Assembly: GCF_023517795.1 (NCBI RefSeq)
Contig: NZ_CP082928.1
Span: 558,001 to 622,000, forward strand
DNA from: Pseudomonas fulva
GTDB lineage: Bacteria; Pseudomonadota; Gammaproteobacteria; Pseudomonadales; Pseudomonadaceae
Length of the DNA: 64,000 nt
Reading direction: 5' to 3'
Shown here: one piece after another, positions 18,806 through 28,789 of the stretch
Numbering within the stretch: position 1 is the stretch's first letter
Layout of the letters: each line of letters begins with the position of its first letter
Notes under the pieces: model-generated
What the model saw: only the letters and a program-made list of their open reading frames with translations
Told to the model about the DNA's origin: nothing
Databases searched by the model: none
Position numbers and translations under genes: made by a program

Positions 18806-19686
18806 GCGCTGACCGGCAGGGCAGCAGGGGACGGCTGGTGAGTGAACTGCGCCAGCAGGCGGGCCAGGCGCGGACGCAGCTCGGCACGATGGATGATCAT
18901 GTCGATGGCGCCGTGCTCGATGAGGAACTCGCTGCGCTGGAAGCCTTCGGGCAGCTTCTCGCGAACGGTCTGCTCGATCACCCGCGGGCCGGCGAAGCCG
19001 ATCAGCGCCTTGGGCTCGGCGACGATCACGTCACCCAGCATCGCCAGGCTGGCGGAAACGCCGCCATACACCGGGTCGGTCAGCACCGACACGAAGGGAA
19101 TGCCCTCTTCACGCAGGCGCGCCAGTACTGCCGAGGTCTTGGCCATCTGCATCAGCGAGATCAGCGCTTCCTGCATGCGCGCGCCACCGGAGGCGGCGAA
19201 GCAGATGAACGGGCAGCGCTTTTCCAGGGCCACGTTGGCGGCCTGCACGAAACGCTCACCGACGATGGCACCCATGGAACCGCCCATGAAGGCGAACTCG
19301 AATGCGCAGGCCACCACCGGCATGCCTTCCAGGCTGCCGCTCATGGCAATCAGCGCGTCCTTCTCACCGGTCTGCTTCTGGGCAGCCACCAGGCGGTCCT
19401 TGTACTTCTTGCTGTCGCGGAATTTCAGGCGGTCGGACGGTTCCAGATCGGCACCGATCTCCTCACGGCCATCGGCATCCAGGAAGATGTTCAGGCGGGC
19501 GCGGGCGTCGATGCGCATGTGGTGGTTGCACTTGGGGCAAACGTCCAGGGTCTTTTCCAGCTCCGGCTTGTACAGCACCGCTTCGCAGGATGGGCACTTG
19601 TGCCACAGGCCTTCAGGTACCGAACTCTTCTTGACCTCGGAACGCATGATCGAGGGGATCAGTTTGTCTACCAGCCAGTTGCTCAT
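18802..19686 (-). CDS. accD: Acetyl-CoA carboxylase carboxyltransferase subunit beta
   Basis: A 294-residue subunit of the carboxyltransferase that makes malonyl-CoA for fatty acid synthesis. The N-terminal zinc ribbon is intact (CPSC near residues 31-34 and CPKC near 53-56). The crotonase-like core has [20 protein letters not shown] and [10 protein letters not shown]. Length and start ([17 protein letters not shown]) are normal. It is the first gene of the accD-folC-dedD-cvpA-purF-metZ-SDR run, all on the minus strand. Confidence 0.98.
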   Translation of the reverse strand: MSNWLVDKLIPSIMRSEVKKSSVPEGLWHKCPSCEAVLYKPELEKTLDVCPKCNHHMRIDARARLNIFLDADGREEIGADLEPSDRLKFRDSKKYKDRLVAAQKQTGEKDALIAMSGSLEGMPVVACAFEFAFMGGSMGAIVGERFVQAANVALEKRCPFICFAASGGARMQEALISLMQMAKTSAVLARLREEGIPFVSVLTDPVYGGVSASLAMLGDVIVAEPKALIGFAGPRVIEQTVREKLPEGFQRSEFLIEHGAIDMIIHRAELRPRLARLLAQFTHQPSPAALPVSA

Positions 19687-19858
19687 GCTCTCAATTCTCC
19701 AACGCTGTAGGCTTCAACATGCTTGCTGCACATGACAAGCGAATTCACAAAGTGGTCGCCGCCGGGGCCGGCCTGCTGCCCGCCACCTGCTTCGACCACG
19801 AAAAAAGCGCGCACTGTTGGCGGCGATAGCAGTATGGACGGCTCGCTGCGCGGCGCCG

Positions 19859-20491
19859 TCACATCGAGTCTCCAACCGCACGCACCGCGCGCACGAAGTT
19901 CTCGACCTTGGCGGCATCCTTGATGCCCTTGCTCGCTTCGACACCGCCGCTGACATCCACGGCATAGGGGCGCACCTGAGCGATGGCCGCCGCCACGTTG
20001 CCGGGCGTCAGGCCGCCGGCGAGGATCACCGGCTTGCTCAGGTTCGCCGGCACCAGCGCCCAGTCGAAGGGCTGCCCGGTGCCACCGGGCACACCGTCCA
20101 CGAAGGTATCGAGGAGCACGGCGCGGGCGCCCGGGTAGGCATCCACCAGCGCGGCGACGTCATCGCCCGCGCGTACACGCAGCGCCTTGATGTACGGCCG
20201 GCCCAGCGCCTCGCACGCCGCCGGGCTTTCGTCGCCGTGAAATTGCAGGAGATCCAGGGGGACGGCGGCCAGCACCGCTTCGATGTCGCGCGGCGGCATG
20301 TCGACGAACAGGCCGACGGTGGTCACGAATGGCGGCAGGCCGGCGACGATGGCTTGCGCCTGCTCGACCGAGACCGCCCGCGGGCTGGGCGCATAGAACA
20401 CCAGCCCGATGGCATCGGCGCCCGCCGCCACGGCAGCCAGCCCATCCTCGAGACGGGTAATCCCACAGATCTTGCTGCGAACGACTGACAA
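19859..20491 (-). CDS. trpF: Phosphoribosylanthranilate isomerase
   Basis: A 210-residue TIM-barrel enzyme of tryptophan synthesis. The catalytic Cys lies in [11 protein letters not shown] (residues 6-16), the catalytic Asp near residue 130 in [14 protein letters not shown], and the phosphate-binding [10 protein letters not shown] and DVSGGVE are near the C-terminus. The first in-frame start with a proper N-terminus is TTG at 20489-20491 (giving [10 protein letters not shown]); no ATG or GTG fits. It lies between truA and accD as in P. aeruginosa. Confidence 0.95.
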   Translation of the reverse strand: MSVVRSKICGITRLEDGLAAVAAGADAIGLVFYAPSPRAVSVEQAQAIVAGLPPFVTTVGLFVDMPPRDIEAVLAAVPLDLLQFHGDESPAACEALGRPYIKALRVRAGDDVAALVDAYPGARAVLLDTFVDGVPGGTGQPFDWALVPANLSKPVILAGGLTPGNVAAAIAQVRPYAVDVSGGVEASKGIKDAAKVENFVRAVRAVGDSM

Positions 20492-20549
20492 AAGACGAAT
20501 ACCTCCGCGAAAGGCCGGATGGTAACAAATGACCGGCCAGGGCGCGCCA

Positions 20550-21401
20550 TTAATTGCTGCGCGCCGCCACGTCCTCGAGACCGGACAGGAAGTGCGGCCC
20601 CAGGTAACGGGTCGGCAGGTCGAATTCCTCTGGGTAGTCCACCTGTACCAGATACAGCCCGTACGGGTGAGCGGTCACCCCGCCGGTGCGCCGTACGCCG
20701 GTGCGCAGCACCTGCCCGGCCCACTCCACCGGCCGCTCGCCGGCGCCGATGGTCATCAGCACGCCGGCGATGTTGCGCACCATGTGGTGCAGAAAGGCGT
20801 TGGCGCGGATATCCAGGACGATGAAGCGGCCATGCTGCAACAACTCGAGGTGGTGGACCGTCTTGATCGGCGACTTGGCCTGGCACTGCCGGGCGCGAAA
20901 GGCGCTGAAATCATGGGTGCCGAGAAATACCTGGGCCGCTTCGCGCATGCGCTCGACATCCAGCGGGCGGTGGTTCCAGGTCACCTCCTCGGCCATGTGC
21001 GCCGGGCGGATCTGGTCGTTGTAGATCACGTAGCGGTAACGCCGTGCCATGGCGCAGAAGCGCGCATCGAAATGGCTCGGCATCGCCTTGGCCCAGGTGA
21101 CGCTGATATCGCCCGGCAGGTTCATGTTGGCGCCCATCACCCAGGCGTGCATGGAGCGCTCGACGCGGGTGTCGAAATGCACGACCTGGCCGCTGGCATG
21201 CACCAGCGCGTCGGTACGCCCGGCACAGCTGAGCGTCACCGGAGCGCCACCGGTAACCTTGGACAAGGCCGTTTCGAGGGACGCCTGGATCGACGGAACA
21301 CCATCGCGCTGACGCTGGAAACCGCGGTAGCGGGTGCCGCGGTACTCGACACCCAGGGCGATCTTGTAAATGCCGACGGCAGCCATTTCGGCTGCCGTCA
21401 T
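20550..21401 (-). CDS. truA: tRNA pseudouridine(38-40) synthase
   Basis: About 283 residues, modifying U38-U40 of the tRNA anticodon arm. The catalytic Asp lies in [18 protein letters not shown]. The usual Gly after DA is Leu here (GRTDALVHA). Other family blocks are [40 protein letters not shown] and [13 protein letters not shown]. The start is uncertain: TTG at 21416, ATG at 21401 and ATG at 21386 are all possible and none has a clear ribosome binding site. I use 21401. Confidence 0.95.
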   Translation of the reverse strand: MTAAEMAAVGIYKIALGVEYRGTRYRGFQRQRDGVPSIQASLETALSKVTGGAPVTLSCAGRTDALVHASGQVVHFDTRVERSMHAWVMGANMNLPGDISVTWAKAMPSHFDARFCAMARRYRYVIYNDQIRPAHMAEEVTWNHRPLDVERMREAAQVFLGTHDFSAFRARQCQAKSPIKTVHHLELLQHGRFIVLDIRANAFLHHMVRNIAGVLMTIGAGERPVEWAGQVLRTGVRRTGGVTAHPYGLYLVQVDYPEEFDLPTRYLGPHFLSGLEDVAARSN

Positions 21402-21513
21402 TTGTTCGTTAATCAATTGGTTACGACCAGATCAAGACTGCAATGCCGACAATTATACCGCCACCCAGGCAGGCCGCCACGCCAGCCGCCAATTTAGTTG
21501 TGCGCCGCAGATG

Positions 21514-21541
21514 CAAAAACGGCAGCCTTCGGGCTGCCGTT
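21514..21541 (-). terminator. Terminator between fimV and truA
   Basis: Stem AAAACGGCAGCC with its complement closes on a TTCG tetraloop. On the minus strand it lies 20 bases after the fimV stop and ends in a run of Ts. Confidence 0.85.
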
Positions 21542-21560
21542 TTCTCCAATCAACTGCTCG

Positions 21561-24380
21561 TCAAACCAGTTTGCCGATCAGCTCTCGTGCTTCCTGCTGC
21601 TGACCCTCGTTACCTTCGGCGATCACTTCATCGAGGATGTCACGGGCACCCTCGCTATCGCCCATATCGATGTAGGCCCGTGCCAGATCCAGCTTGGTGG
21701 CGGTCTCGTCGGTGCCGGAGAGGAAGTCGAAATCATCGTCGTCATCGAGCGGCACGTTATCGGCCTGCATGTCCTGTGGCGTCTGCTGACCTTGTTGCTC
21801 GAGGCTCTCGGCCAGTTGATCCAGCTCGGCGGTCACGTCGTCGAGCTGGGCGGCAAAACTGGTGCCGCTGCTCGGCTGGGCCGGCTCGTCATTGAGCGAC
21901 AGGTCGAAGTCGGCGGGCAGGCCGAAATCATCGCCCTTGTCGTTGTCCAGAGCCGAGGACAGATCCGCCAGCTCAGTCGCCGGCTTGTCGGCGTCGTCGT
22001 CCAGGCTGAGCAGGAAGTCATCGTCCTGCGTGGTAGCGGGAGCGGCCGGCGTGTCGAGGTCCAGGTTGAAGTCCGCCAGCTCACCGCCCGGCGCCTGATG
22101 GCTGGCGGGCTCGTCACCCAGATCCAGGTCGAAGTCCAGGGGCTCGTTCTGGCTCGCCACCGCTGGCTGCGCCTGCACATCCTCCAGGCTCAGGGTGTCG
22201 ATTTCGTCGAAACGAGCAACGTCATCCTGCGACTTGGGCTGCGGGTCTGCAGCGAATTCGGCTTCGAGGGCGTCCAGATCCAGATCGAAGGCATCGTCGG
22301 CCGCCGGCTGCAGCGGAGCCACTGGCTGCTCGGGCTCGTCCAGGGCCAGGTCGTCGAGGCTGAAAGCGTCCAGGTCGTCGGCAGCGGCGGTGCCGGCCAG
22401 GGCGGCGGTACCACCGAGCACGACCATCGCCGGGTAGCGGCTCTTCAACTGCTCGACCTGGGCGTTGGCGCCACCGATCTCGCGCAGTTCGTTTTCCTGG
22501 CGGGCAAAGCCCTCGCGATCACCCAGCTCGGCGTAGACCTCCATCAGCTTCAGGCGCAGGTCGGTGCGATGCGGCTCGTCGTTGATCGCGTTGTGCAGCA
22601 ACTCGGCCGCCTGGTTGAAGCGACCGTAAGCGATATAGATGTCCGCCTCGCCCAAGGCGTCTCCGGTCTGGGCAGTCACCCGCTCTTCGCTCACCGGCTG
22701 GGACAGGGCCACCTGGTCGTCCGGCAGATCGTTCAGGCTGTCGGCCGGCAGCTCCAGATCGCTGTCGAAACGGTGGGTGTCCTCTTCATAGGTCGCCAGG
22801 CTGGCCTCTTCCTCTTCGGCCTTGCGGGCATTGCGACGCGACAGGATCAGCAGCACCAGCAGCAGCGCCAGCAGCAGGCTGCCGCCGATCAGGCCGAGCA
22901 TCATCGGGTTGGCCAGCAGGTTGTCGAGGGCGCTGTCTTCTTCGACCGGCTCGGGTGTGGCGGCGACCGGTGCCGGGGCAGGCGCTTCGGCAGCAGGAGC
23001 GGTCGGCTCGACTGGCGCGGTCGCCTCGGGGGCTGGTGCAGGTGCAGTCTCGGCGGCCGGTGCCTCGGCGGTTGGCTCAACTGCCGGCTGAGCGGCCGAT
23101 GGATCAACCGGGGCCGACTCGGGTACGGGCTGATTCTCGGCAGGCGCCTCGGCAGCCGGCGCAGCGGCGGCCGGTGCCCCGGCAGCCTGGTTCGCCGACT
23201 CCGCTGGCGCGGAAGCAGCACCTGCGCCTGCGCCGCCAGCGGCCTGACCGCTGGAGGCAGAGACATCGGCCTGCAACTTGGCCAACTGGTTGTCCTTGAG
23301 CTGAATCAGGCGCTGCAGCTTGTCGAGCTGGCTCTGCAGGTCACCCATGCGATCCTTGAGCTCGTCGTTCTCGCGGCGGGTCGAATCCAGGCTTTCCTGG
23401 GTCACGGCCAGCTGATTGGCCAGCGCGGCGTTGTTGGCAGCACCACTCTCGCTGCCCGAGGTGGCCTTGCCGGCTTCGGCAGCCACCAGCTTGAGCTTGT
23501 CCTCGCTGGTGACTTCGGACGGCGCCGCGCCCGCTGCGCTGCGCCGCGTGGCATCGATCTGCCGGCTACCGGCGGCGGCCGGGGCACTGCGGCCCTGGCG
23601 CCAGGAACTGTTCTGCGCGGCTACCTGGGCCAGCGCTTCAGACTGGCTGCGGCGGGCGATCTGCTGGTCGTCGGGCAGACGCAACACCTGGCCGCTCTTC
23701 ATGCGGTTGATGTTGCCGCCAATGAAGGCATCCGGGTTGAGATCCTGAATGGCCAGCATCTTCTGATGAACGCTGCCGCTGCCACCGGCACGCTGGGCGA
23801 CCTCCCACAGCGTGTCGTTGGCGTTGGTGCGGTAGTCACCACCAGCGCCACCGGCACGCGGCACTGCCGGGGCACTGGCCGGCGGAGCGGCAGCACGGGG
23901 TGCGGCGCTCGGCGCCGGACGCGGTGCGGGCGCCGGCGCGGCGACCGGCAATTGCGGGGCCGCCGCGGCTTGCGGGGAATACAGCGGCGGATCAAGCAGC
24001 AGGGTGTACTCGCGCAGCAGACGGCCATTGGGCCACAGCACTTCGACGAGGAAATTCAGGTAGGGCTCGCGAACCGGCTTAGTGGAGGTGACGCGAATCA
24101 CGCTCTTGCCGTTGGGTTTGACGATGGGTGTGAACTTGAGGTCGGTCAGGAAATACTGGCGGTCGACGCCAGCCTTGTTGAACTCTTCGGGCGAGGCCAG
24201 CGACGGGCGCATTTCCGCGGCAGACAGGTCGCGCACATCGAGCAGCTCGATTTCCGCCACCAGCGGCTGGTTCAGAGACGACTGCAGTGTCAGCTCACCG
24301 ACCCCCAGCGCATGCGCCATACCGGAAGACAGCGCCGTCGCCGCAGCGATAGCCAGCACCAGTTTACGAACCCGAACCAT
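21561..24380 (-). CDS. fimV: FimV, polar organising/peptidoglycan-binding membrane protein
   Basis: A 939-residue inner-membrane hub for type IV pili, twitching and polar localisation. Parts in order: signal peptide (1-24); N-terminal FimV domain (ALGVGELTLQSSLNQPLVAEIELLD..., to about 140); Pro/Ala linker; LysM-like domain near 180-240 (NANDTLWEVAQRAG... PDDQQ); coiled coil near 310-370; Pro/Ala/Glu-rich linker; transmembrane segment near 488-507 (MMLGLIGGSLLLALLLVLLIL). A large, very acidic cytoplasmic region carries repeated FDLDLD-type blocks, a TPR-like segment and the C-terminal FimV domain (ATKLDLARAYIDMGDSEGARDILDEVI). The length is normal for Pseudomonas. Confidence 0.95.
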   Translation of the reverse strand: MVRVRKLVLAIAAATALSSGMAHALGVGELTLQSSLNQPLVAEIELLDVRDLSAAEMRPSLASPEEFNKAGVDRQYFLTDLKFTPIVKPNGKSVIRVTSTKPVREPYLNFLVEVLWPNGRLLREYTLLLDPPLYSPQAAAAPQLPVAAPAPAPRPAPSAAPRAAAPPASAPAVPRAGGAGGDYRTNANDTLWEVAQRAGGSGSVHQKMLAIQDLNPDAFIGGNINRMKSGQVLRLPDDQQIARRSQSEALAQVAAQNSSWRQGRSAPAAAGSRQIDATRRSAAGAAPSEVTSEDKLKLVAAEAGKATSGSESGAANNAALANQLAVTQESLDSTRRENDELKDRMGDLQSQLDKLQRLIQLKDNQLAKLQADVSASSGQAAGGAGAGAASAPAESANQAAGAPAAAAPAAEAPAENQPVPESAPVDPSAAQPAVEPTAEAPAAETAPAPAPEATAPVEPTAPAAEAPAPAPVAATPEPVEEDSALDNLLANPMMLGLIGGSLLLALLLVLLILSRRNARKAEEEEASLATYEEDTHRFDSDLELPADSLNDLPDDQVALSQPVSEERVTAQTGDALGEADIYIAYGRFNQAAELLHNAINDEPHRTDLRLKLMEVYAELGDREGFARQENELREIGGANAQVEQLKSRYPAMVVLGGTAALAGTAAADDLDAFSLDDLALDEPEQPVAPLQPAADDAFDLDLDALEAEFAADPQPKSQDDVARFDEIDTLSLEDVQAQPAVASQNEPLDFDLDLGDEPASHQAPGGELADFNLDLDTPAAPATTQDDDFLLSLDDDADKPATELADLSSALDNDKGDDFGLPADFDLSLNDEPAQPSSGTSFAAQLDDVTAELDQLAESLEQQGQQTPQDMQADNVPLDDDDDFDFLSGTDETATKLDLARAYIDMGDSEGARDILDEVIAEGNEGQQQEARELIGKLV

Positions 24381-24526
24381 AGCCTTTTCCTTTGTGTTGA
24401 CGACTCTCGCACAACGAGAGGATAGATGATCGCCGGCTGCCCCCTTGCAGGCCCCCCAGCCAACGATCAGCGCGCTCAGTATTTGCCAAGCTCGAATAGA
24501 TATGCAGATTTCCCGATAAGTATCTT

Positions 24527-25531
24527 TTACAGGTGGTGTTTTATCAATAACTCGCCCAGCTGTACGGCGTTCAAAGCGGCACCTTTTCGCACATTATCAG
24601 ACGCAATCCACAAAGTGAGTGCGCAGGGATCGTCCATGCCACGGCGCACGCGGCCTACGTAGACTTCGTCCTGGCCGACCGCGTCACCGACGACGGTGGG
24701 GTAGTCGCCCGCCTCGACCAGTTCGATACCTGGCGCCGCCTCCAGCGCGGCCATGACCTCGTCCAGTTCTACAGGTGTAGACGCCTGCACGGTGACACTC
24801 AAACTGTCGCCGAAAAAAACCGGAACCTGATGACAGCTGACCGCCACCTTAAGGTCGCTGCCAAGCAGCGCCCTGACGTCAGCGTGGATGCGACGCTCCA
24901 GGGAGCCGTGGCCCTCGGCATCCGGCTCATCCACCTGGGCGAGCACGTTGAACGCCATCTGCCGGCCGAACAGACGGGGCTCCAGCGCACGGCCGTTGAG
25001 CAACTCGGCCGTTTGCCGCGCCAGCTCGCCAACCCCTTCCCGGCCACGACTGGACACCGCCAGGCCCGCATCGATCACCAACCGCTGCACCTGCAGCTGC
25101 TCGCCCAGGGCGCCGAGCACCAGGCCGACGGCCACGGCCACCGACGACGGGCTGGTCACCGCGAACGGGGCCTGGCCGGTGATCGCTCCGGCGTTCACTT
25201 CCGGCACCACCCGCGGCGCCATGTCGGCGGGCAGCGCACCGGTGACGTCGATCAGCGAGCAGCCGGCCTGGCGTACCGCCGCGGCATGGGCCCGGGTCAC
25301 CGACGGGTCGGCGGCGAAGAACGCCAGCTGAACGCTGCGAAAGTCGAACCCCTCCACCGTGCGCACGCGCAGATTGCGCCCCTTGAATGCCAGGGTACGC
25401 CCGGCCGACTCGCTGCTGGCCAGCAGGTGCAGGTCGGAGACGGGAAAGTCGCGTTCTTCGAGGAGTTGCAGCAGGGATTCACCGACACTGCCGGTGGCGC
25501 CGACAACGGCGATAGCAAAGGTAGAGGTCAT
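24527..25531 (-). CDS. Usg-like paralogue of aspartate-semialdehyde dehydrogenase
   Basis: A 334-residue member of the ASADH fold: Rossmann start FAIAVVGATGSVGESLLQLLEER and the C-terminal dimerisation half with VGRVRRGMDDPCALTLWIASDN. Where true ASADH enzymes have the catalytic Cys (NCT in the asd product), this protein has FAVTSPSSVAVAV without Cys, so dehydrogenase activity is unlikely. It is the usg/PA3116-type gene that sits next to asd in pseudomonads. The function is unknown; a structural or regulatory role is possible. It follows asd by about 150 bases. Confidence 0.88.
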   Translation of the reverse strand: MTSTFAIAVVGATGSVGESLLQLLEERDFPVSDLHLLASSESAGRTLAFKGRNLRVRTVEGFDFRSVQLAFFAADPSVTRAHAAAVRQAGCSLIDVTGALPADMAPRVVPEVNAGAITGQAPFAVTSPSSVAVAVGLVLGALGEQLQVQRLVIDAGLAVSSRGREGVGELARQTAELLNGRALEPRLFGRQMAFNVLAQVDEPDAEGHGSLERRIHADVRALLGSDLKVAVSCHQVPVFFGDSLSVTVQASTPVELDEVMAALEAAPGIELVEAGDYPTVVGDAVGQDEVYVGRVRRGMDDPCALTLWIASDNVRKGAALNAVQLGELLIKHHL

Positions 25532-25684
25532 GAAGGAGGCCTGAAGCCGGGTAGCTGAAACAGACCCGGCACTCTACCGAAAAGCAGAGGGGCGGGCGAC
25601 GGCAATCGCAAGCGATCACCCTCACCCCCCCCTCTCCGCGTCAACAGCCACTTTTGACGCGCCGGGCAGCGCGCCGGTGGCGAA

Positions 25685-26797
25685 TCAGCGCTCCAGCAGG
25701 ATGCGCAGCATGCGCCGCAGCGGCTCGGCGGCGCCCCACAGCAGCTGGTCGCCCACGGTGAAGGCGCCCAGGTACTGCGAACCCATGTTGAGTTTGCGCA
25801 GGCGGCCGACCGGCACGCTCAGGGTACCGGTCACGGCCGTCGGGCCGAGTTCGCGGATACTGGCTTCGCGGTGGTTCGGCACCAGCTTGACCCAGGGGTT
25901 GTGCTGGCTGATCAGGCCTTCGATGTCGGTCAGCGGCACGTCCTTGTTGAGCTTGATGGTCAGCGCCTGGCTGTGGCAACGCATGGCGCCGATGCGCACG
26001 CAGATGCCGTCGACCGGAATCGGATTCTTGAAGCGACCGAGGATCTTGTTGGTTTCCGCCTGGGCCTTCCACTCTTCGCGGCTCTGCCCGTTCGGCAGTT
26101 CCTTGTCGATGTAGGGGATCAGGCTGCCGGCCAGCGGCACGCCGAAGTTGTCGACCGGGAAGGCGTCACCGCGCATGGCCTCGGCGACCTTGCGGTCGAT
26201 GTCGAGGATGGCGCTGGCCGGGTCGGCCAGTTCATCGGCCACGGTGGCGTTGATGGTGCCCATCTGCTTGATCAGTTCGCGCATGTTCTGGGCGCCGGCG
26301 CCGGAGGCCGCCTGGTAGGTCATGGCACTCATCCACTCGACCAGGCCGGCTTCGTACAGGCCGCCGAGGGCCATCAGCATCAGGCTGACGGTGCAATTGC
26401 CGCCGATGTAGTTCCTGGTGCCGGCGTCCAGTGCGTGGTCGATGACCCGGCGGTTGACCGGGTCGAGCACGATCACCGCGTCGTCGGCCATGCGCAGCGA
26501 GGACGCCGCATCGATCCAGTAGCCCTTCCAGCCGGCTTCGCGCAGCTTGGGGAAGACTTCATTGGTGTAGTCGCCACCCTGGCAGGTCAGGATCACGTCC
26601 AGGCCCTTGAGCTCGTCGATGCTGTAGGCATCCTTGAGCGCTTCGGTTTCCTTGCCAATGGCCGGGCCTTGGCCGCCCACATTGGAAGTGGTGAAGAACA
26701 CCGGCTCGATCAGATCGAAATCCTGTTCTTCCAGCATGCGCTGCATGAGCACGGAACCGACCATGCCCCGCCAACCGATAAGACCTACACGTTTCAT
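25685..26797 (-). CDS. asd: Aspartate-semialdehyde dehydrogenase
   Basis: 370 residues from ATG 26797 ([21 protein letters not shown]); a GTG two codons earlier is in frame. It reduces aspartyl phosphate to aspartate semialdehyde for lysine, DAP, threonine and methionine. The catalytic Cys is in [13 protein letters not shown] (near residue 135), and the base His in [15 protein letters not shown] (near 274). This is the Gram-negative-type ASADH. It lies 54 bases after leuB. Confidence 0.97.
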   Translation of the reverse strand: MKRVGLIGWRGMVGSVLMQRMLEEQDFDLIEPVFFTTSNVGGQGPAIGKETEALKDAYSIDELKGLDVILTCQGGDYTNEVFPKLREAGWKGYWIDAASSLRMADDAVIVLDPVNRRVIDHALDAGTRNYIGGNCTVSLMLMALGGLYEAGLVEWMSAMTYQAASGAGAQNMRELIKQMGTINATVADELADPASAILDIDRKVAEAMRGDAFPVDNFGVPLAGSLIPYIDKELPNGQSREEWKAQAETNKILGRFKNPIPVDGICVRIGAMRCHSQALTIKLNKDVPLTDIEGLISQHNPWVKLVPNHREASIRELGPTAVTGTLSVPVGRLRKLNMGSQYLGAFTVGDQLLWGAAEPLRRMLRILLER

Positions 26798-26851
26798 AAC
26801 CACTACACCTATATGAACAAGCCGCCGGACAGTTTCCAGCGGCCTGGAAGA

Positions 26852-27934
26852 TTACAGACTACGCAGCGCTTCGACTACCGCATCACCCATTGCCGCCGTG
26901 CCGACCTTGGTCGTACCCGCCGAATGGATATCGCCGGTGCGCAGGCCCTGGTCGAGCACGCGGCTCACGGCCAGCTCGATGGCGTCGGCGGCCTGGGTCT
27001 GGTTGAAGCTGTAACGCAGCAGCATCGACACCGACAGGATGGTCGCCAGCGGGTTGGCAATGCCCTGCCCCGCGATATCCGGCGCCGAACCGTGGCACGG
27101 CTCGTACATGCCCTTGTTGTTGGCATCCAGGGACGCCGAGGGCAGCATGCCGATCGAGCCGGTGAGCATCGAGGCTTCGTCGGAGAGGATGTCGCCGAAC
27201 ATATTGTCGGTGACCATCACGTCGAACTGCTTGGGCGCACGCACCAGTTGCATCGCCGCGTTGTCCACGTACATGTGGCTCAGCTCGACGTCCGGGTAGT
27301 CCCTGGCGACTTCCTCGACCACCGCGCGCCACAGCTGGCTGGAGGCCAGTACGTTGGCCTTGTCCACCGAGCACAGTTTTTTGTTGCGCACCATGGCCAT
27401 GTCGAAGCCGACCTTGGCGATGCGACGGATTTCGCTCTCGCTGTAGGGCAGCGTGTCGTAGGCCATGCGCTCGCCATTTTCCAGCACCTTGCTCTCGCGC
27501 GGCTGGCCGAAATAGATGCCGCCGGTCAGCTCACGGACGATGAGAATGTCCAGGCCCGCCACCACTTCCGGCTTGAGCGAGGAGGCCTCGGCCAGTTGCG
27601 GATAGAGGATGGCCGGACGCAGGTTGGCGAACAGACCGAGCTGCGAGCGGATCTTCAGCAGGCCGCGCTCGGGGCGGATGGCCGGGTCGATCTTGTCCCA
27701 CTTCGGGCCGCCGACGGCGCCGAGCAGCACGGCATCGGCCGCACGGGCGCGCTCCAGGGTCTCGTCGGCCAGCGGCACACCGTACTTGTCCACGGCCGCG
27801 CCACCCAGCTCGTCGAACGACAGCTCGACGTCGAGGGCGAACTTGTCGTTGGCCAGGCGCAGCACCTTGACCGCTTCGGCCATGATCTCGGGGCCGATGC
27901 CGTCGCCAGGGAGAACCAGAATCTGCTTGCTCAT
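26852..27934 (-). CDS. leuB: 3-isopropylmalate dehydrogenase
   Basis: A 360-residue enzyme oxidising 3-isopropylmalate in leucine synthesis. Motifs include [10 protein letters not shown], the substrate Arg set ([22 protein letters not shown] and [13 protein letters not shown]), the catalytic Tyr in [13 protein letters not shown], the Lys in DKANVLASS, the metal site [13 protein letters not shown], and the NAD-binding [17 protein letters not shown]. Its ATG overlaps the stop of a small upstream ORF (ATGA). Confidence 0.98.
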   Translation of the reverse strand: MSKQILVLPGDGIGPEIMAEAVKVLRLANDKFALDVELSFDELGGAAVDKYGVPLADETLERARAADAVLLGAVGGPKWDKIDPAIRPERGLLKIRSQLGLFANLRPAILYPQLAEASSLKPEVVAGLDILIVRELTGGIYFGQPRESKVLENGERMAYDTLPYSESEIRRIAKVGFDMAMVRNKKLCSVDKANVLASSQLWRAVVEEVARDYPDVELSHMYVDNAAMQLVRAPKQFDVMVTDNMFGDILSDEASMLTGSIGMLPSASLDANNKGMYEPCHGSAPDIAGQGIANPLATILSVSMLLRYSFNQTQAADAIELAVSRVLDQGLRTGDIHSAGTTKVGTAAMGDAVVEALRSL

Positions 27935-28113
27935 ACGTTTTCCTTCATTACCTTCGGGTCGCCGGCCTTGCCGTGTGCGACCTGTGAAAACCCGAACAGG
28001 CCCGCGGCCATCACCCTGCCGCGAGGGGCGCCATATTCGGCGCCTGCTTCGACGGGGTCAAGGCACGACGGGCCCATCCACTGATAACACGTAACCTTAT
28101 CTTTCCGCGCCAC
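27931..28113 (-). CDS. Small ORF translationally coupled to leuB, possible
   Basis: A 60-codon frame fills the leuD-leuB gap. It begins at GTG 28113 ([12 protein letters not shown]) or at ATG 28077 ([12 protein letters not shown]), and its TGA overlaps the leuB ATG as ATGA. In P. aeruginosa a hypothetical gene (PA3119) is annotated in this position, and in P. putida I recall a methyltransferase gene between leuD and leuB. The product contains no domain I recognise, has no clear ribosome binding site, and could be a remnant or a leader. Confidence 0.35.
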   Translation of the reverse strand: MARKDKVTCYQWMGPSCLDPVEAGAEYGAPRGRVMAAGLFGFSQVAHGKAGDPKVMKENV

Positions 28114-28130
28114 CAGCGGGCGCGGCGGGT

Positions 28131-28778
28131 TTACTTGATGGCGCCGAACAACCAGGGCTGGCGCTGCTGGTAACAGACCTCGAACGCACGAATCGCCTCG
28201 GCGTCCTGCAGGGTCAGGCCGATGTCGTCCAGGCCGTTGAGCAGGCAGTGCTTGCGGAAAGCGTCGACCTCGAAGGCGTACTGCACGCCATCGGGGCGGG
28301 TCACGGTCTGCGCGTCGAGATCGACGGTCAACTGATAACCCTCGGTGGCCTCGGCCTGCTCGAACAGCGCATCCACCTCTTCATCCTTGAGGATGATCGG
28401 CAGCAGGCCGTTCTTGAAGCTGTTGTTGAAGAAGATATCGGCGAAACTCGGCGCGATCACCGTGCGGAAGCCGTACTCGTCCAGCGCCCAGGGTGCGTGC
28501 TCGCGGCTCGAGCCGCAACCGAAGTTCTCGCGGGCGAGCAGCACGCTGGCACCCTGGTAGCGTGGGAAATTGAGCACGAAATCCTTGTTGAGCGGACGGT
28601 TGGAGTTGTCCTGGTTGGGCTGGCCGACATCCAGGTAACGCCACTCGTCGAACAGGTTGGGGCCGAAGCCGGTACGCTTGATCGACTTCAGGAACTGCTT
28701 GGGGATGATCTGGTCGGTGTCGACGTTGGCGCGGTCGAGCGGACAGACCAGGCCGGTGTGTTGGGTAAAGGCTTTCAT
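28131..28778 (-). CDS. leuD: 3-isopropylmalate dehydratase small subunit
   Basis: A 215-residue swivel domain of isopropylmalate isomerase. The start [30 protein letters not shown] is characteristic; two consecutive ATG codons follow an AGGAGAG leader. The substrate loop [15 protein letters not shown] is intact near residues 85-100. It lies 11 bases after leuC. Confidence 0.98.
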   Translation of the reverse strand: MKAFTQHTGLVCPLDRANVDTDQIIPKQFLKSIKRTGFGPNLFDEWRYLDVGQPNQDNSNRPLNKDFVLNFPRYQGASVLLARENFGCGSSREHAPWALDEYGFRTVIAPSFADIFFNNSFKNGLLPIILKDEEVDALFEQAEATEGYQLTVDLDAQTVTRPDGVQYAFEVDAFRKHCLLNGLDDIGLTLQDAEAIRAFEVCYQQRQPWLFGAIK

Positions 28779-28789
28779 CATCTCTCTCC

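Noticed and set aside
21498..24425. A 975-codon plus-strand frame opposite fimV
   Set aside because: Antisense of a repetitive acidic gene gives long open frames. Its Gly/Arg-rich repeats mirror the Ala/Pro/Glu repeats of FimV.
25600..25660. C-rich run (ACCCTCACCCCCCCCTCTCC) between asd and the Usg-like gene, suspected as a repeat border
   Set aside because: No second copy or inverted partner was found in the window. It may be part of a dispersed intergenic repeat but cannot be supported here.
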